A stretch of DNA of 64,000 bases from Alphaproteobacteria bacterium (GCA_003331935.1 QOQE01000002.1:62001-126000), one strand, 5' to 3'; shown: positions 26,204 through 35,547, numbered from the stretch's first letter. Translations and numbers: made by a program. The notes: generated from the letters alone by a model not told the origin.

Positions 26204-27943
26204 ATGAGTTATATAGCACCCATAGATGAAACAAAGTTTTGGCTATACGAGATACTAGAGGCCAAAAGGCTATTTTCTGTTTCAAGCTTTCATGGTTTCA
26301 AGGAAGAAGATTTGAACTTAATTCTTAGCGAAGCCGCTAAAATAACTTCCGAAAGTATTTACCCTCTAAATCAGAAATCAGACCAAATTCCTGCGAAGCT
26401 AGAAAATGGAATATGTCGAACAACGCCAGGTTTTGCGGATGCATATGAGTGCTTAGTTCAAGGTGGCTGGACAGGTATCTCAGGTAGTCAGAAGTATGGA
26501 GGGATGGGCTTGCCATCTACCGTAACAAGTTGCTTTAACGAATATTTTGGTAGTGCATGTCTTTCTTTTTCATTGCTGTTTTTAATGAACCAGGGTCAGA
26601 TAGATGCTCTTGAAAACCATGCAAACGAGAACATAAAAAATATCTTTTTACCAAAGTTAAATTCTGGTGAGTGGACTGGTACTATGAACTTAACAGAGCC
26701 ACAGGCAGGTTCAGATGTTGGTGCGCTAACTACAAAAGCTGAGATTAACAGTGATGGATCTTACGCAATTACTGGCCAGAAAATATATATCAGTTGGGGT
26801 GAACATGATTTATCAACCAACATATGTCATTTGGTCTTGGCAAGATTACCAAGTTCTCCAAAAGGGTCAAAAGGCGTTTCACTTTTTATTGTACCAAAGT
26901 ATATCCAAAATGAAAAAGACGAGTGGCTTTTAGAAAATAATGTTAAAGCGGTTTCTCTAGAAAAGAAAATGGGTATGCATGGGTCCCCAACAGCTGTAAT
27001 TGAATATAAACAATCAAAAGGTTGGTTGGTGGGGGAAGAAAATGCTGGGCTCCACGCAATGTTCACGATGATGAATAATGCTAGACTGGGAGTTGGGATC
27101 GAAGGATTGTCACAGTGTGAACTAGCTACACAAAAAGCGTTAGAATTTGCAAAAACACGTAAACAGGGAAATGCAAAAATTGATAATGGAAAAGGAGTTA
27201 TCCTGGACCATCCAGACGTGAGAAGAATGATAATAATGATGAAATCTTTAACAGCTGCTGTTAGAGCTTTATGTCTTGATGCCGCACTTTCTTTAGATCT
27301 ATCTAAGTCGAATGACAAGCAACTCGCGACCAAAGAGAATACAAGGGCGTCGTTTTTAATACCGATAGCTAAGGCGTTTTCAACAGAGATTGGATGTAGA
27401 GTAGCCGATATTGGTATCCAAGTTCATGGAGGAATGGGGTATGTCGAAGAAACAGGCGTAGCACAGGTTTTAAGAGACGTTAGGGTCACCGCGATTTATG
27501 AGGGAACAAATGGTATTCAGGCTATTGACCTAATTGGAAGAAAATTGGCTGACAGTGGAAAGGCGGCCAATGGCCTTATCGATGAAATAAAATTGACAAT
27601 AAGTGAGTGTTATGACCAAACAGATCATCAAATTAAAGAGATGGGTGCCAAGTTATCTAAATCGTTATTATGTTTAGAAACCAGTCTTAATTGGATGCTA
27701 GGGCAAGAAGATTTTAATGAGAGGCTAGCTGGTGCTTCTCCTTTTTTAAAAGCTTTTGGGTTAATTTTAGGTGGGAATTATTTGGTCAAGGCAGCACTTA
27801 AAACATGTTCCTTGGATAGAAAATCACTGGCCCAATTCTACTGTTTAAATGTGCTACCAGAAATGGAAGCTTACGGAGCTATTAGTCAAAGTGGTAAAGA
27901 ATCCCTTTATGAGTATAGTAATCAGTTTTTCGGGTTTTATTAA
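26204..27943 (+). CDS. Acyl-CoA dehydrogenase with C-terminal extension (DmdC-like)
   Basis: A 579-residue acyl-CoA dehydrogenase of the long subfamily with an extra C-terminal domain. The N-terminal APIDETKFWLYEIL segment, EPQAGSDVGALTTKAE FAD/substrate loop, VHGGMGYVEETG and the general base Glu433 in IYEGTNGIQAIDLIGRK are all there; residues about 465-579 form the added helical domain. DmdC, 3-methylmercaptopropionyl-CoA dehydrogenase of the DMSP demethylation pathway, belongs to this subfamily, but the group also has other substrates, and dmdA, dmdB and dmdD are not in the window. GGGAAAG precedes the ATG. The MBL hydrolase starts 2 bases after the stop, so the two are co-translated. Confidence 0.87.
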   Translation: MSYIAPIDETKFWLYEILEAKRLFSVSSFHGFKEEDLNLILSEAAKITSESIYPLNQKSDQIPAKLENGICRTTPGFADAYECLVQGGWTGISGSQKYGGMGLPSTVTSCFNEYFGSACLSFSLLFLMNQGQIDALENHANENIKNIFLPKLNSGEWTGTMNLTEPQAGSDVGALTTKAEINSDGSYAITGQKIYISWGEHDLSTNICHLVLARLPSSPKGSKGVSLFIVPKYIQNEKDEWLLENNVKAVSLEKKMGMHGSPTAVIEYKQSKGWLVGEENAGLHAMFTMMNNARLGVGIEGLSQCELATQKALEFAKTRKQGNAKIDNGKGVILDHPDVRRMIIMMKSLTAAVRALCLDAALSLDLSKSNDKQLATKENTRASFLIPIAKAFSTEIGCRVADIGIQVHGGMGYVEETGVAQVLRDVRVTAIYEGTNGIQAIDLIGRKLADSGKAANGLIDEIKLTISECYDQTDHQIKEMGAKLSKSLLCLETSLNWMLGQEDFNERLAGASPFLKAFGLILGGNYLVKAALKTCSLDRKSLAQFYCLNVLPEMEAYGAISQSGKESLYEYSNQFFGFY

Positions 27944-27945
27944 TA

Positions 27946-28989
27946 ATGAAAAAGATAGAGTTCGTATTTCAGGAAAATCCAGAAACTGGAAAATTATACC
28001 AGATTACTGAAGGAGTATTCTGGTTTCCAATGCCCCTACCTATGATGGGACCCGATTATGTTAACTGTTATATCTTGGAAGATGGGCAAGATATAGCTCT
28101 GGTAGATACAGGCGCAAACCTGGGAGATTGCAAGGAAATATGGGAAAACATCCTTCATGAAAACTTTCCTAAGAGAAGGATAAGTAACATATATGTGACA
28201 CACCATCATCCAGATCATATTGGCTTAGCAGGATGGCTGTGTGAAAAATATGGCACTGAAATGATATGCTCTCGTACTGCTTATTTGATGGCAAAAATGC
28301 TCTCATTAGATGTACACGAAAAGGTCAGTCCAAGTACTGAGCTTTTTTGGAGGCAGGCAGGTATGTCACCTGAAATGCTTGAAGAAAAGCTTAGCTCTAG
28401 ACCTTTTAACTTTGGTGATGGCGTATCACCATTAGAAAAAGGATTTATAAGATTAAGTGAGAATGAGATTATTACGATAAATGGGGTCGACTGGACAGTG
28501 AGGATGGGAAATGGGCATGCTCCTGAGCACGCTACTTTTTGGTCAAACGAACTAAACTTAGTTCTTGCTGGTGATCAGGTTCTCGCTGGAATTTCATCAA
28601 ATTTAGGTGTTTATCCCACAGAGCCTAACGCAGATACAGTAGGTGATTGGATAGTAAGTTGTGAAAAATTTTTAGAGGTTGCCAGAGATGAGCACGTGGT
28701 TTTGCCTGGTCATGGCAGGCCATTCACTGGACTACCTAAAAGACTGGTGCAATTAATTGAAAACCATAGATCTGCGCTTAAAAGGATAAAACAAGACTTG
28801 AATTCTAGCTCAAAAACTGCCGTTGAGCTATTTAAGACAATATTCAAAAGAGATATTAATAAAAGAGAGTATATGCTAGCCTTGCACGAGGCTGTCGGGC
28901 ACGTCAATCATCTTTACAAAACTGGAATGGTTTATAGAGATGTAAGATCGGATGGCGCTTATATTTACGAACTGACAAATAATAATTAG
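27946..28989 (+). CDS. MBL-fold metallo-hydrolase
   Basis: A 347-residue metallo-beta-lactamase-fold hydrolase. The metal-binding motif is His86-x-His88-x-Asp90-His91 in VTHHHPDHIGLAG; further ligands are likely the His in GNGHAPEHATFW and the Asp in LVLAGDQVL, and the C-terminal VVLPGHGRPF gives the last His. A winged-helix-like tail follows (about 290-347), as in LACTB2-like members. It directly follows the acyl-CoA dehydrogenase, which suggests a thioester or lactone substrate in the same pathway, but this is inference only. Confidence 0.88.
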   Translation: MKKIEFVFQENPETGKLYQITEGVFWFPMPLPMMGPDYVNCYILEDGQDIALVDTGANLGDCKEIWENILHENFPKRRISNIYVTHHHPDHIGLAGWLCEKYGTEMICSRTAYLMAKMLSLDVHEKVSPSTELFWRQAGMSPEMLEEKLSSRPFNFGDGVSPLEKGFIRLSENEIITINGVDWTVRMGNGHAPEHATFWSNELNLVLAGDQVLAGISSNLGVYPTEPNADTVGDWIVSCEKFLEVARDEHVVLPGHGRPFTGLPKRLVQLIENHRSALKRIKQDLNSSSKTAVELFKTIFKRDINKREYMLALHEAVGHVNHLYKTGMVYRDVRSDGAYIYELTNNN

Positions 28990-29095
28990 CACTGATTATA
29001 AACTTTTGACAAGATCTAAAAAGATATGGATGATTAAAGCTCATTAGGCTTCCCAAAGTGTTTGTCTCCTAGTTTTATCGTCGCGGCTATTTCTC

Positions 29096-29123
29096 CGATC
29101 CAATAGGAACGATCCAATAGGAA
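29096..29123. repeat. Two tandem copies of a 14-bp unit
   Basis: CGATCCAATAGGAA occurs twice back to back (29096-29109 and 29110-29123) in the 160-base gap between the convergent MBL hydrolase and rpsU genes. It is perfect but only two units long, most likely a replication-slippage duplication. The rest of the gap shows nothing else except an imperfect hairpin around the rpsU stop (AGGC-TTATATAA-GGCCT). Confidence 0.7.
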
Positions 29124-29149
29124 ATCTTTAACTCTTTACAGTCCTAGGC

Positions 29150-29356
29150 TTATATAAGGCCTTCTCTGATCATTTTTTTTCTGGCTAATTTTCTAGCTCT
29201 TCTAACCGCTTCAGCTTTTTCTCTAGCTTTCTTAACTGATGGTTTTTCGAAATGCTGCTTGAGTTTCATTTCTCTAAAAACGCCCTCTCTCTGCAACTTT
29301 TTCTTAAGCGCCCTCAAAGCTTGCTCGATATTATTATCTCTAACGTTTACTTGCAC
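29150..29356 (-). CDS. rpsU: 30S ribosomal protein S21
   Basis: A 68-residue, very basic ribosomal protein ([19 protein letters not shown]... ending KKMIREGLI). S21 binds near the 3' end of 16S rRNA and helps the anti-Shine-Dalgarno region pair with messages. Length and sequence fit the alphaproteobacterial form. It stands alone, divergent from the quinone oxidoreductase by 90 bases. Confidence 0.97.
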   Translation of the reverse strand: MQVNVRDNNIEQALRALKKKLQREGVFREMKLKQHFEKPSVKKAREKAEAVRRARKLARKKMIREGLI

Positions 29357-29446
29357 CTACAAATCCTTATAAGTTGTGAGAAAGAGGTTTATCAAGACAC
29401 TCAATGTTTGTCTACAAAAATAATGACTTTATAGGGAAAATCATAC

Positions 29447-30430
29447 ATGAAAGCAGTAATTATTAATAAGTTTGGAGATTTGGGGGGCTCAACCATCAAA
29501 ACAGGTTTAGATATTCCAAGACCTGGTAAAAATGAAGTATTAATTAAAGTGAGAGCTGCAGGGGTTAATCGCCCTGATATTCTGCAAAGACAGGGATTAT
29601 ACAAAGTGCCAAATGGTGCAAGCCCGATAATGGGGTTGGAGGTCGCTGGAGAGATAGTGGAAACTGGTGAAAGTGTCATAGAAAAAAATTTGGGAGAGAG
29701 TGTCTGTGCTTTAGTTCCTGGAGGTGGTTATGCAGAGTACGTTGTAACAAATGAAAATCACTGTCTCCCTGTTCCTAAGGGTCTGTCTATAGAGGAAGCG
29801 GCAGGCCTATGTGAATGCCTTTTTACAGTTTGGATAAACATGATGAAGTTGGGTCAATTGAAAGAAAAAGAGACATTCCTAGTGCATGGTGGTTCTAGTG
29901 GTATTGGAATGTTCGCAATACAATTAGCAAAGCAATTAGGAGCAACAGTTTTAACAACAGTAAAAAACAAAGAAAAATCAGATTTTTGCTATTCATTAGG
30001 AGCGGATAAAGTTGTTCAATATTCTACAGAAGACTTTCATAATGTTTTTAAAAGCAAAACAGAGGGACAAGCGGTAGATCTTATTTTAGATATGATTGGA
30101 GGGGATTATTTTGAAAAAAATATAGACCTCCTAAATGTTGAAGGAAGATTGGTAAGTATTGCGTTTTTAAAGGGTAGTTCTGTAAAACTAGATTTGGGTC
30201 AATTAATGATGAAAAGAATTCACTTAACTGGCTCAACTTTAAGACCCAGATCTGTTGAATTTAAAAGCCAAATTGCTGGTGAATTACGCGAGACTGTTTG
30301 GCCATTATTGGACAGTGAAAAAGTGAGGATCCATATTGACTCAGTGTTTCCGTTAGAAAAATTCAAAGACGCTCATATCCGAATGGAAAACGGAAATCAT
30401 TTAGGTAAGATTATATTAAGTCTTGATTAA
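29447..30430 (+). CDS. NAD(P)H:quinone oxidoreductase, zinc-free MDR family (TP53I3/PIG3-like)
   Basis: A 327-residue medium-chain dehydrogenase/reductase without the zinc ligands of alcohol dehydrogenases. The N-terminal VRAAGVNRPDILQRQG and SPIMGLEVAGE blocks, and the nucleotide-binding LVHGGSSGIGMFAIQLAKQLGA-type glycine motif (Gly-x-Ser-Ser-Gly-Ile-Gly) are typical of PIG3-like quinone reductases using NADPH. AGGGA lies upstream of the ATG. The in vivo electron acceptor is not predictable. Confidence 0.9.
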   Translation: MKAVIINKFGDLGGSTIKTGLDIPRPGKNEVLIKVRAAGVNRPDILQRQGLYKVPNGASPIMGLEVAGEIVETGESVIEKNLGESVCALVPGGGYAEYVVTNENHCLPVPKGLSIEEAAGLCECLFTVWINMMKLGQLKEKETFLVHGGSSGIGMFAIQLAKQLGATVLTTVKNKEKSDFCYSLGADKVVQYSTEDFHNVFKSKTEGQAVDLILDMIGGDYFEKNIDLLNVEGRLVSIAFLKGSSVKLDLGQLMMKRIHLTGSTLRPRSVEFKSQIAGELRETVWPLLDSEKVRIHIDSVFPLEKFKDAHIRMENGNHLGKIILSLD

Positions 30431-30501
30431 CCGAGTTTTTTTTTTGTATAAGTCAAGTTGAGATTAAAGCTAACCCAATTAAATTTATTAGCGAGGAATA
30501 G

Positions 30502-31122
30502 ATGGAATATCCACTAATGAGGAAAGCCACTGCAGTTTGGCTTCTAGACAATACAACCCTAACTTTTAGACAAATAGCGACGTTTTGTGGGCTTCATGAG
30601 TTAGAGGTTAGCGGTATTGCCGACGGTGAGGTAGCTGGTGGAATTCGTGGAATCGACCCTATTATCAATAGCCAACTTACAGCAGATGAGATAAAAAGAT
30701 GTGAAGCAAATGAAGAATTAGATCTTCAGCTGTATAAGAACCCAGCTGCAGTGGGAGAGAAAAAGTCAAGAGGGCCCAAATACACCCCTCTTTCAAAAAG
30801 ACAAGACAAACCAGCAGCTATTGCTTGGCTAGTGAAGTTTCATCCAGAGATCACTGATGGACAAATATCTAGGTTGATCGGTACTACAAAAAATACGATA
30901 AAAGCTATAAGAGAGAGAACGCATTGGAATATAAATTCTCTTACGCCCACCGATCCTGTGATATTAGGGCTTTGTAAGCAAGTCGAGCTGCAGGCTGTAT
31001 TAGATAAAATGCCAAAAAAAGAGTCTAGCGAGCTACTTGGTAACAGTGGCTCTGAAACAGATATAGGTGTTATGGAGCCATCTCAGTCTCTATTCAGTGA
31101 GAATACAAACCAAGAAAATTAA
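30502..31122 (+). CDS. trcR: Cell cycle transcriptional regulator TrcR (DUF1013)
   Basis: A 206-residue DNA-binding protein nearly restricted to alphaproteobacteria. The N-terminal MRKATAVWLLDNTTLTFRQIATFCGL is the first helix-turn-helix-like region, and a second one lies at AIAWLVKFHPEITDGQISRLIGTTKNTIKAI (about 110-140). In Caulobacter the DUF1013 protein TrcR acts with RNA polymerase in cell-cycle gene control. The last 30 residues are low-complexity and Ser/Glu rich. GAGGAAT provides a good ribosome binding site before the ATG at 30502. Monocistronic; faces the SDR gene. Confidence 0.92.
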   Translation: MEYPLMRKATAVWLLDNTTLTFRQIATFCGLHELEVSGIADGEVAGGIRGIDPIINSQLTADEIKRCEANEELDLQLYKNPAAVGEKKSRGPKYTPLSKRQDKPAAIAWLVKFHPEITDGQISRLIGTTKNTIKAIRERTHWNINSLTPTDPVILGLCKQVELQAVLDKMPKKESSELLGNSGSETDIGVMEPSQSLFSENTNQEN

Positions 31123-31142
31123 GTTAGCTGAGAACAAAGTTG

Positions 31143-31949
31143 TTAATAGGCGGGCTTTTCTAATTTATTCAAAATAGATCTTCCTCCATCAATGGTGATC
31201 ACCTGCCCTGTGAGGAAGCTAGCGCTATTGGATGATAAAAATAGTGCTAGATCTGCTACTTCTTCTGGTTCAGCAATATAACCCAATGGAGTTGCATCAA
31301 TTATTGAGTCTTGCAGTTCAGGGTTACTGTGAAGGCTTAATCGTAAGCTTGAACTCATAATACTACCAAGAGATATTGCGTTTACTCTTATCCCATCGTT
31401 TGCAAAGGCAACAGCAAGTGATTTAGTCATTTGGTTCAAAGCGGCGCAGCTTACTGAGTATGGCATCATTTCGGGTATCGTTTGATCAGCTGCTATAGAT
31501 GTCAAATTTATTATAGAACCAACAATTTCGCTGTTTTTTCTGTTTTTAGTTTGCTTAATTATTGATTTCACAAAAAGCTGGCTTACGTTTAGTGTCGCGA
31601 TTAGATTTTGTGAAAGAGATTTCTCGAGAGCTCCCTGATTTTCATCTAAAGGACTTGAAGGAATAATTGTTCTATTCGCATTTACTAATATATCTACTCT
31701 TCCGAATTCATTTATTGTAGTTGCTATAAGGTTATTGACAGTTAGTCTGTCCTGCAAATTTCCGTAAAAAGAGTGTGCGTTTCCTACCTTGAAGGAAATT
31801 CCAGAGATTAAACTTTCCAAATCAAATTTAGCATAATCTGAAAAGACAACATTCGCTCCTGCCTGAAGAAACTTTTTCCCGATTTCCATTCCTATGCCAT
31901 TCGATGCTCCGGTTATAATGGCAGTTTTATTCTGAAAATTGCTAATCAT
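31143..31949 (-). CDS. SDR family oxidoreductase
   Basis: A 268-residue classical short-chain dehydrogenase. The cofactor motif is TGASNGIGMEIG (residues 14-25), the serine is in INLTSIAAD, the active-site Tyr and following Cys-Ala-Ala-Leu-Asn stretch is YSVSCAALNQM, so the canonical YxxxK lysine appears to be replaced (Tyr-Ser-Val-Ser-Cys). The C-terminal GQVITIDGGRS is normal. Without the lysine, catalytic activity is questionable. It overlaps the rsmC-like gene by 4 bases and is the last gene of clpS-rsmC-SDR. Confidence 0.88.
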   Translation of the reverse strand: MISNFQNKTAIITGASNGIGMEIGKKFLQAGANVVFSDYAKFDLESLISGISFKVGNAHSFYGNLQDRLTVNNLIATTINEFGRVDILVNANRTIIPSSPLDENQGALEKSLSQNLIATLNVSQLFVKSIIKQTKNRKNSEIVGSIINLTSIAADQTIPEMMPYSVSCAALNQMTKSLAVAFANDGIRVNAISLGSIMSSSLRLSLHSNPELQDSIIDATPLGYIAEPEEVADLALFLSSNSASFLTGQVITIDGGRSILNKLEKPAY

Positions 31950-32968
31950 GCTATTGCCTTTTTAGTTTTTGGTTTCTGTAAACGACAAACAAAATAGTGG
32001 TTGTCTTTATAAAAAATTTTAACATTATCAAAGTACTCTTTTAGCTCGCTCTCCAAATATACTCCTGAAACAAAAACCATCCAAACACTACCTTGACGAT
32101 TTACCAGCCTAGAGCTATGCCAGACAAAAGACCGTAATAAGTCTATATCTTTTGGATGTCCAGAGTGAAAGGGAGGATTGCAAATAACATGATTGAACCG
32201 TAGATTTAAGTTTCTTATATTCTTCAGGCTAACCCATCTAAATATTGCTCTTTTATCATTTATGTTTTTTTTTGATGCAAGGAGTGCAGAATAGTTATTT
32301 TCAAACAATGTTACTCTGTTAATTTTGTCATTCAATCTCAGTGCTTCTTTGCTTAGATATCCCCATCCTGAACCGAGGTCGGCAACTTCCCCATATAATT
32401 TAGAGCTAAATGCGGAAGTCAGTTTTTGAGAGCCTTTATCTATTTCTTTTGGCGAAAACATATCAGACCTAGTATAATACCCGTCTCTATTTTTGTGGAA
32501 ATTTTGATATTTTTTCCAGTGCGCAAATAATTGGTTTTTTTTTTGATAGAGAGCTACTCTACCTTTTTTTTTAATCATTATTATTTCCGCTGACCATAGG
32601 TTAGAGATGTTTTTTAGAAAACTTTTTACACCTACTTGATTGTCACCATTTATAATCATTTTTCCTCCATCTCTTAAATGTTCCTCAGCCCATGCTAAGA
32701 GTCCCAAATTGGTTTCTTTACTTTTTGTAAGTTCGAGAATGATTATATCGTAGTAGTGTTTTAAAATAGTAGATATTACGAAACCTAAATTTTTGGCTTC
32801 CTGTAAAGAATCTTTGGTGTTTGAAATGAAGTGACACAAATGTTTATGTCTCAGAGAACCAAAGTTTAGCGGTTGTTCAGACCCTATGATAGCTAATCTT
32901 TTTCCAGTATTTGATGGTGCCAATTGATTCCAAAACGTTTCAAACCTTTGGCTAGCCAGGCTCTGCAA
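31946..32968 (-). CDS. RsmC/RlmG-type class I SAM-dependent methyltransferase
   Basis: A 340-residue methyltransferase with the two-domain plan of RsmC (16S rRNA m2G1207) and RlmG. The catalytic C-terminal half has the SAM-binding GEVADLGSGWGYLSKEAL motif and the base-flipping VICNPPFHSG (NPPFH) motif. The N-terminal half is a weaker, substrate-binding duplicate. Which guanine it methylates cannot be determined here. Its start lies just after clpS (1 base) and its end overlaps the SDR by 4 bases. Confidence 0.9.
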   Translation of the reverse strand: MQSLASQRFETFWNQLAPSNTGKRLAIIGSEQPLNFGSLRHKHLCHFISNTKDSLQEAKNLGFVISTILKHYYDIIILELTKSKETNLGLLAWAEEHLRDGGKMIINGDNQVGVKSFLKNISNLWSAEIIMIKKKGRVALYQKKNQLFAHWKKYQNFHKNRDGYYTRSDMFSPKEIDKGSQKLTSAFSSKLYGEVADLGSGWGYLSKEALRLNDKINRVTLFENNYSALLASKKNINDKRAIFRWVSLKNIRNLNLRFNHVICNPPFHSGHPKDIDLLRSFVWHSSRLVNRQGSVWMVFVSGVYLESELKEYFDNVKIFYKDNHYFVCRLQKPKTKKAIA

Positions 32969-32969
32969 T

Positions 32970-33299
32970 CTATTCCTTCTCCATAGTACATTGTAGTGGG
33001 TGTTGATTCTTCCTAGAGTAGTCCATAACCTGTGTTACTTTGGTTTCAGCAATATCATGCGAGTAAACACCAACAACAGCGACACCCTTTTTATGTACCG
33101 TAAGCATTATTTGTACAGCTCTTTCATGACCAATAGCAAAAAATTTCTCTAACACATGTACAACAAACTCCATTGGTGTAAAGTCGTCGTTTAACAGTAA
33201 AACCTTATATAGTGGAGGCTTTTTTAGCTTGCTTCTCTTTTTCACAAGTACGGAGGTATCTGACAAGTCATTATTTACGTCTTCATCTTTATTAGCCAT
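32970..33299 (-). CDS. clpS: ATP-dependent Clp protease adaptor
   Basis: A 109-residue N-degron adaptor that delivers substrates with bulky N-terminal residues to ClpAP. The core has the usual [17 protein letters not shown] (substrate pocket) and [19 protein letters not shown], and an N-terminal Asp/Asn/Lys-rich tail of about 30 residues. The ATG at 33299 follows GGAA by six bases; a GTG at 33311 is also in frame. It opens the clpS-rsmC-SDR operon. Confidence 0.96.
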   Translation of the reverse strand: MANKDEDVNNDLSDTSVLVKKRSKLKKPPLYKVLLLNDDFTPMEFVVHVLEKFFAIGHERAVQIMLTVHKKGVAVVGVYSHDIAETKVTQVMDYSRKNQHPLQCTMEKE

Positions 33300-33481
33300 T
33301 TTGGTTTCCACTATTGATTTCCCTTTTTTCTAGAACCAGTCTAAGTATATTGAAAAGTAAAGAAAAGTAATAACTAACATTTTTTAACAGTTCTTTAAGA
33401 ATGTTGGTCCTTTTTTTTGTATAACAGATTTAAGAGTGAGTTGAGTACATCAAGTAACATATTTTTTAGAATAATTAATAA

Positions 33482-34747
33482 ATGAAAAGAAGCTTATTGC
33501 ATATTTACTTTCAGTCAGTGACTCCTATTATTTTAATAATTCTTCTTGCATTTATTTATGGCTCAGAGGTATCAGCTAAGACCTATGCTTACATAGTAGC
33601 TGATGCCAGGGATGGTAAGATTTTAAATAGTCACAACTCGAGGCAAATAATCCATCCTGCCTCTCTGACAAAAATGATGACTTTGTATTTGGCTTTTGAT
33701 GCAATACGTTATGGTCGACTTAAGTTAGATCAAAAGGCAATCATTAGCAAAAATGCTACAATGGAGCCTCCATCAAAATTCTGGTACAAGCCAGGTCAGA
33801 GGGTTTCAATTAGGTATTTAATTAGAGCATCTGCTATAAGGTCTGCTAATGATGCAGCTACAGCACTAGGTGAAGCCATTTCAGGTTCGGAAAAAAAGTT
33901 CATTAAAGACATGAATATAGCAGCAAAAAAAATGGGTATGAAATCTACAAAATTCAAGAACGCTCATGGCTTAACGGAGATAGGTCACTATTCTACTGCC
34001 AAAGATATGCTGCTCTTAGCACGCAGGCTTATGTTAGACTACCCCGAATACTTCAATATTTTTAGCAGATTAGAGACTACCGCTTCAGGAAAAAAAATAA
34101 GGAATACAAATTATAAATTTCTTAAGCAATATAAAGGAGCCTCAGGCATAAAAACGGGTTATACGAACGCGGCAGGACATAATTTGGCAGCTTCTGCTAA
34201 ACGAGGTGACAAGCAGCTTATAGGAATAGTGATTGGTACAAACTCATCCTCTGAAAGGGCAAAAAAGATAATGGGACTTTTTGATAAAGCTTTCAAAATT
34301 ATACCGATGAAAAAAAAAATCAGTAACTTGGCGCCGCTAAATTTGGCAAAAAAAACCACAAGTACACGGGTAGTATCTGTGGCTATTCCTTTGTTAAAAC
34401 CAAAATCGTTTGACCTTATGCTGGAATCTGTAAGAAAAGAAGAAATAAATTACACTAAAAAAAGATCAAATGAGGCTGCGATTGACAGTATGGAAATAGA
34501 AAACGTTAACGTGCAGATTGGCATGTATACGAATGTCGTATCAGCAGAGAAAGACATGCCAAATATACTATTATTAAATATTGATCTACTTGCAGGGGTT
34601 GATAACGCATCCATTAAAATAAGGCAGAATAAAGAGAAAAAATACTCTATTTTTGTAAATAATATTACAAATGTATTAGCTGAAAATCTATGCGTAAGAG
34701 CTAAGTCTCAAGATACTTCTTGTAATATTTTAAAAATTAGCCGCTAA
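33482..34747 (+). CDS. D-alanyl-D-alanine carboxypeptidase (peptidase S11) with SPOR-like tail
   Basis: A 421-residue exported low-molecular-weight penicillin-binding protein that trims the terminal D-Ala from peptidoglycan stem peptides. A signal peptide occupies residues 1-32 (hydrophobic VTPIILIILLAFIYG). Active-site motifs are complete: Ser61-Leu-Thr-Lys64, Ser121-Ala-Asn123 and Lys224-Thr-Gly226. The C-terminal part (about 340-421, VNVQIGMYTNVVSAEKDM...) looks like a diverged SPOR domain, which would target septal denuded glycan; this last point is inference. It overlaps the convergent mipZ 3' end by 11 bases. Confidence 0.93.
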   Translation: MKRSLLHIYFQSVTPIILIILLAFIYGSEVSAKTYAYIVADARDGKILNSHNSRQIIHPASLTKMMTLYLAFDAIRYGRLKLDQKAIISKNATMEPPSKFWYKPGQRVSIRYLIRASAIRSANDAATALGEAISGSEKKFIKDMNIAAKKMGMKSTKFKNAHGLTEIGHYSTAKDMLLLARRLMLDYPEYFNIFSRLETTASGKKIRNTNYKFLKQYKGASGIKTGYTNAAGHNLAASAKRGDKQLIGIVIGTNSSSERAKKIMGLFDKAFKIIPMKKKISNLAPLNLAKKTTSTRVVSVAIPLLKPKSFDLMLESVRKEEINYTKKRSNEAAIDSMEIENVNVQIGMYTNVVSAEKDMPNILLLNIDLLAGVDNASIKIRQNKEKKYSIFVNNITNVLAENLCVRAKSQDTSCNILKISR

Positions 34748-35534
34748 ATAAATTTAATTTACTTAATAGCATCCTCATTTCTTGTCGAGCAGATACATGA
34801 CTTAGAGTAGGTTGCCAATCATCCATTTTTTCTAAATCTAGTAAAGTCAATCCAGATAAAAACAACTCCTTAAATATAACGCGTTCTGAAAATCCTGTGC
34901 TTAATCGGAAACCAATTCTCTTTGAGAGGTTATCAAGGGATTTTCCGACCTGATGTTTATTTTTACTGAAAACGTGTGATAGTCTATTTCTTAATATAAC
35001 CCAATCAATTGGAGGATGTTTTGCAGATGCTCTTATCTGTCTGCATTCCCAGACCATTTCTGAATAAATAGATGGTCCGACGACTTTTCCTGTAGAGGGT
35101 TCGATCTTTGCTAAAAGGTCAAAATCAATTAAACTATCGTTCATTGGTGTAACAAGCGTGTCAGCGACCGTATGAGCCATCTTCACGTAATTTGATATGC
35201 CTCCAGGACAATCGATCACTAAAAAGTCACATGATTTTTCTAAAGTCGTTAAGGCTTCTGCGAATCTTTTCTCTTCCTCCGAATTCGATGCAGCTTTGCT
35301 ATCTTTATTCGATTCGTCAATTTTGTAATAAGTGGGATTTGGTAAACTGGATTTTTGTTTTTCACAAAAACTAGCTCGGTTTTCTAGGAATCTAGACATA
35401 CTTCTTTGTCTAAGATCTAAATCTATTATACCTACTTTCTTATTTTGATAACAAAGGGATATGGCAACGTGTATAGCGGTTGTGGATTTTCCAGATCCAC
35501 CTTTTTCATTACCAAAAACGATAATTTTTGCCAT
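34737..35534 (-). CDS. mipZ: Division-plane positioning ATPase MipZ
   Basis: A 265-residue ParA/MinD-type ATPase. In Caulobacter MipZ forms a gradient from the ParB-bound poles and inhibits FtsZ assembly there. The deviant Walker A is NEKGGSGKST with signature Lys11 and Lys16; IDLDLRQRSMSRFLENR and FLVIDCPGG are MipZ-type A' and Walker B blocks, and NDSLIDFDLLAKI with WVILRNRLS separates it from chromosomal ParA. The ATG at 35534 is preferred over a GTG at 35549. It lies 56 bases downstream of rpmE on the same strand, with inverted repeats between. Confidence 0.95.
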   Translation of the reverse strand: MAKIIVFGNEKGGSGKSTTAIHVAISLCYQNKKVGIIDLDLRQRSMSRFLENRASFCEKQKSSLPNPTYYKIDESNKDSKAASNSEEEKRFAEALTTLEKSCDFLVIDCPGGISNYVKMAHTVADTLVTPMNDSLIDFDLLAKIEPSTGKVVGPSIYSEMVWECRQIRASAKHPPIDWVILRNRLSHVFSKNKHQVGKSLDNLSKRIGFRLSTGFSERVIFKELFLSGLTLLDLEKMDDWQPTLSHVSARQEMRMLLSKLNLFSG

Positions 35535-35547
35535 TTTCTGTGTCAGC

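Noticed and set aside
30430-30460. T-run after the quinone oxidoreductase as a Rho-independent terminator
   Set aside because: Ten T residues follow the stop, but no GC-rich stem precedes them.
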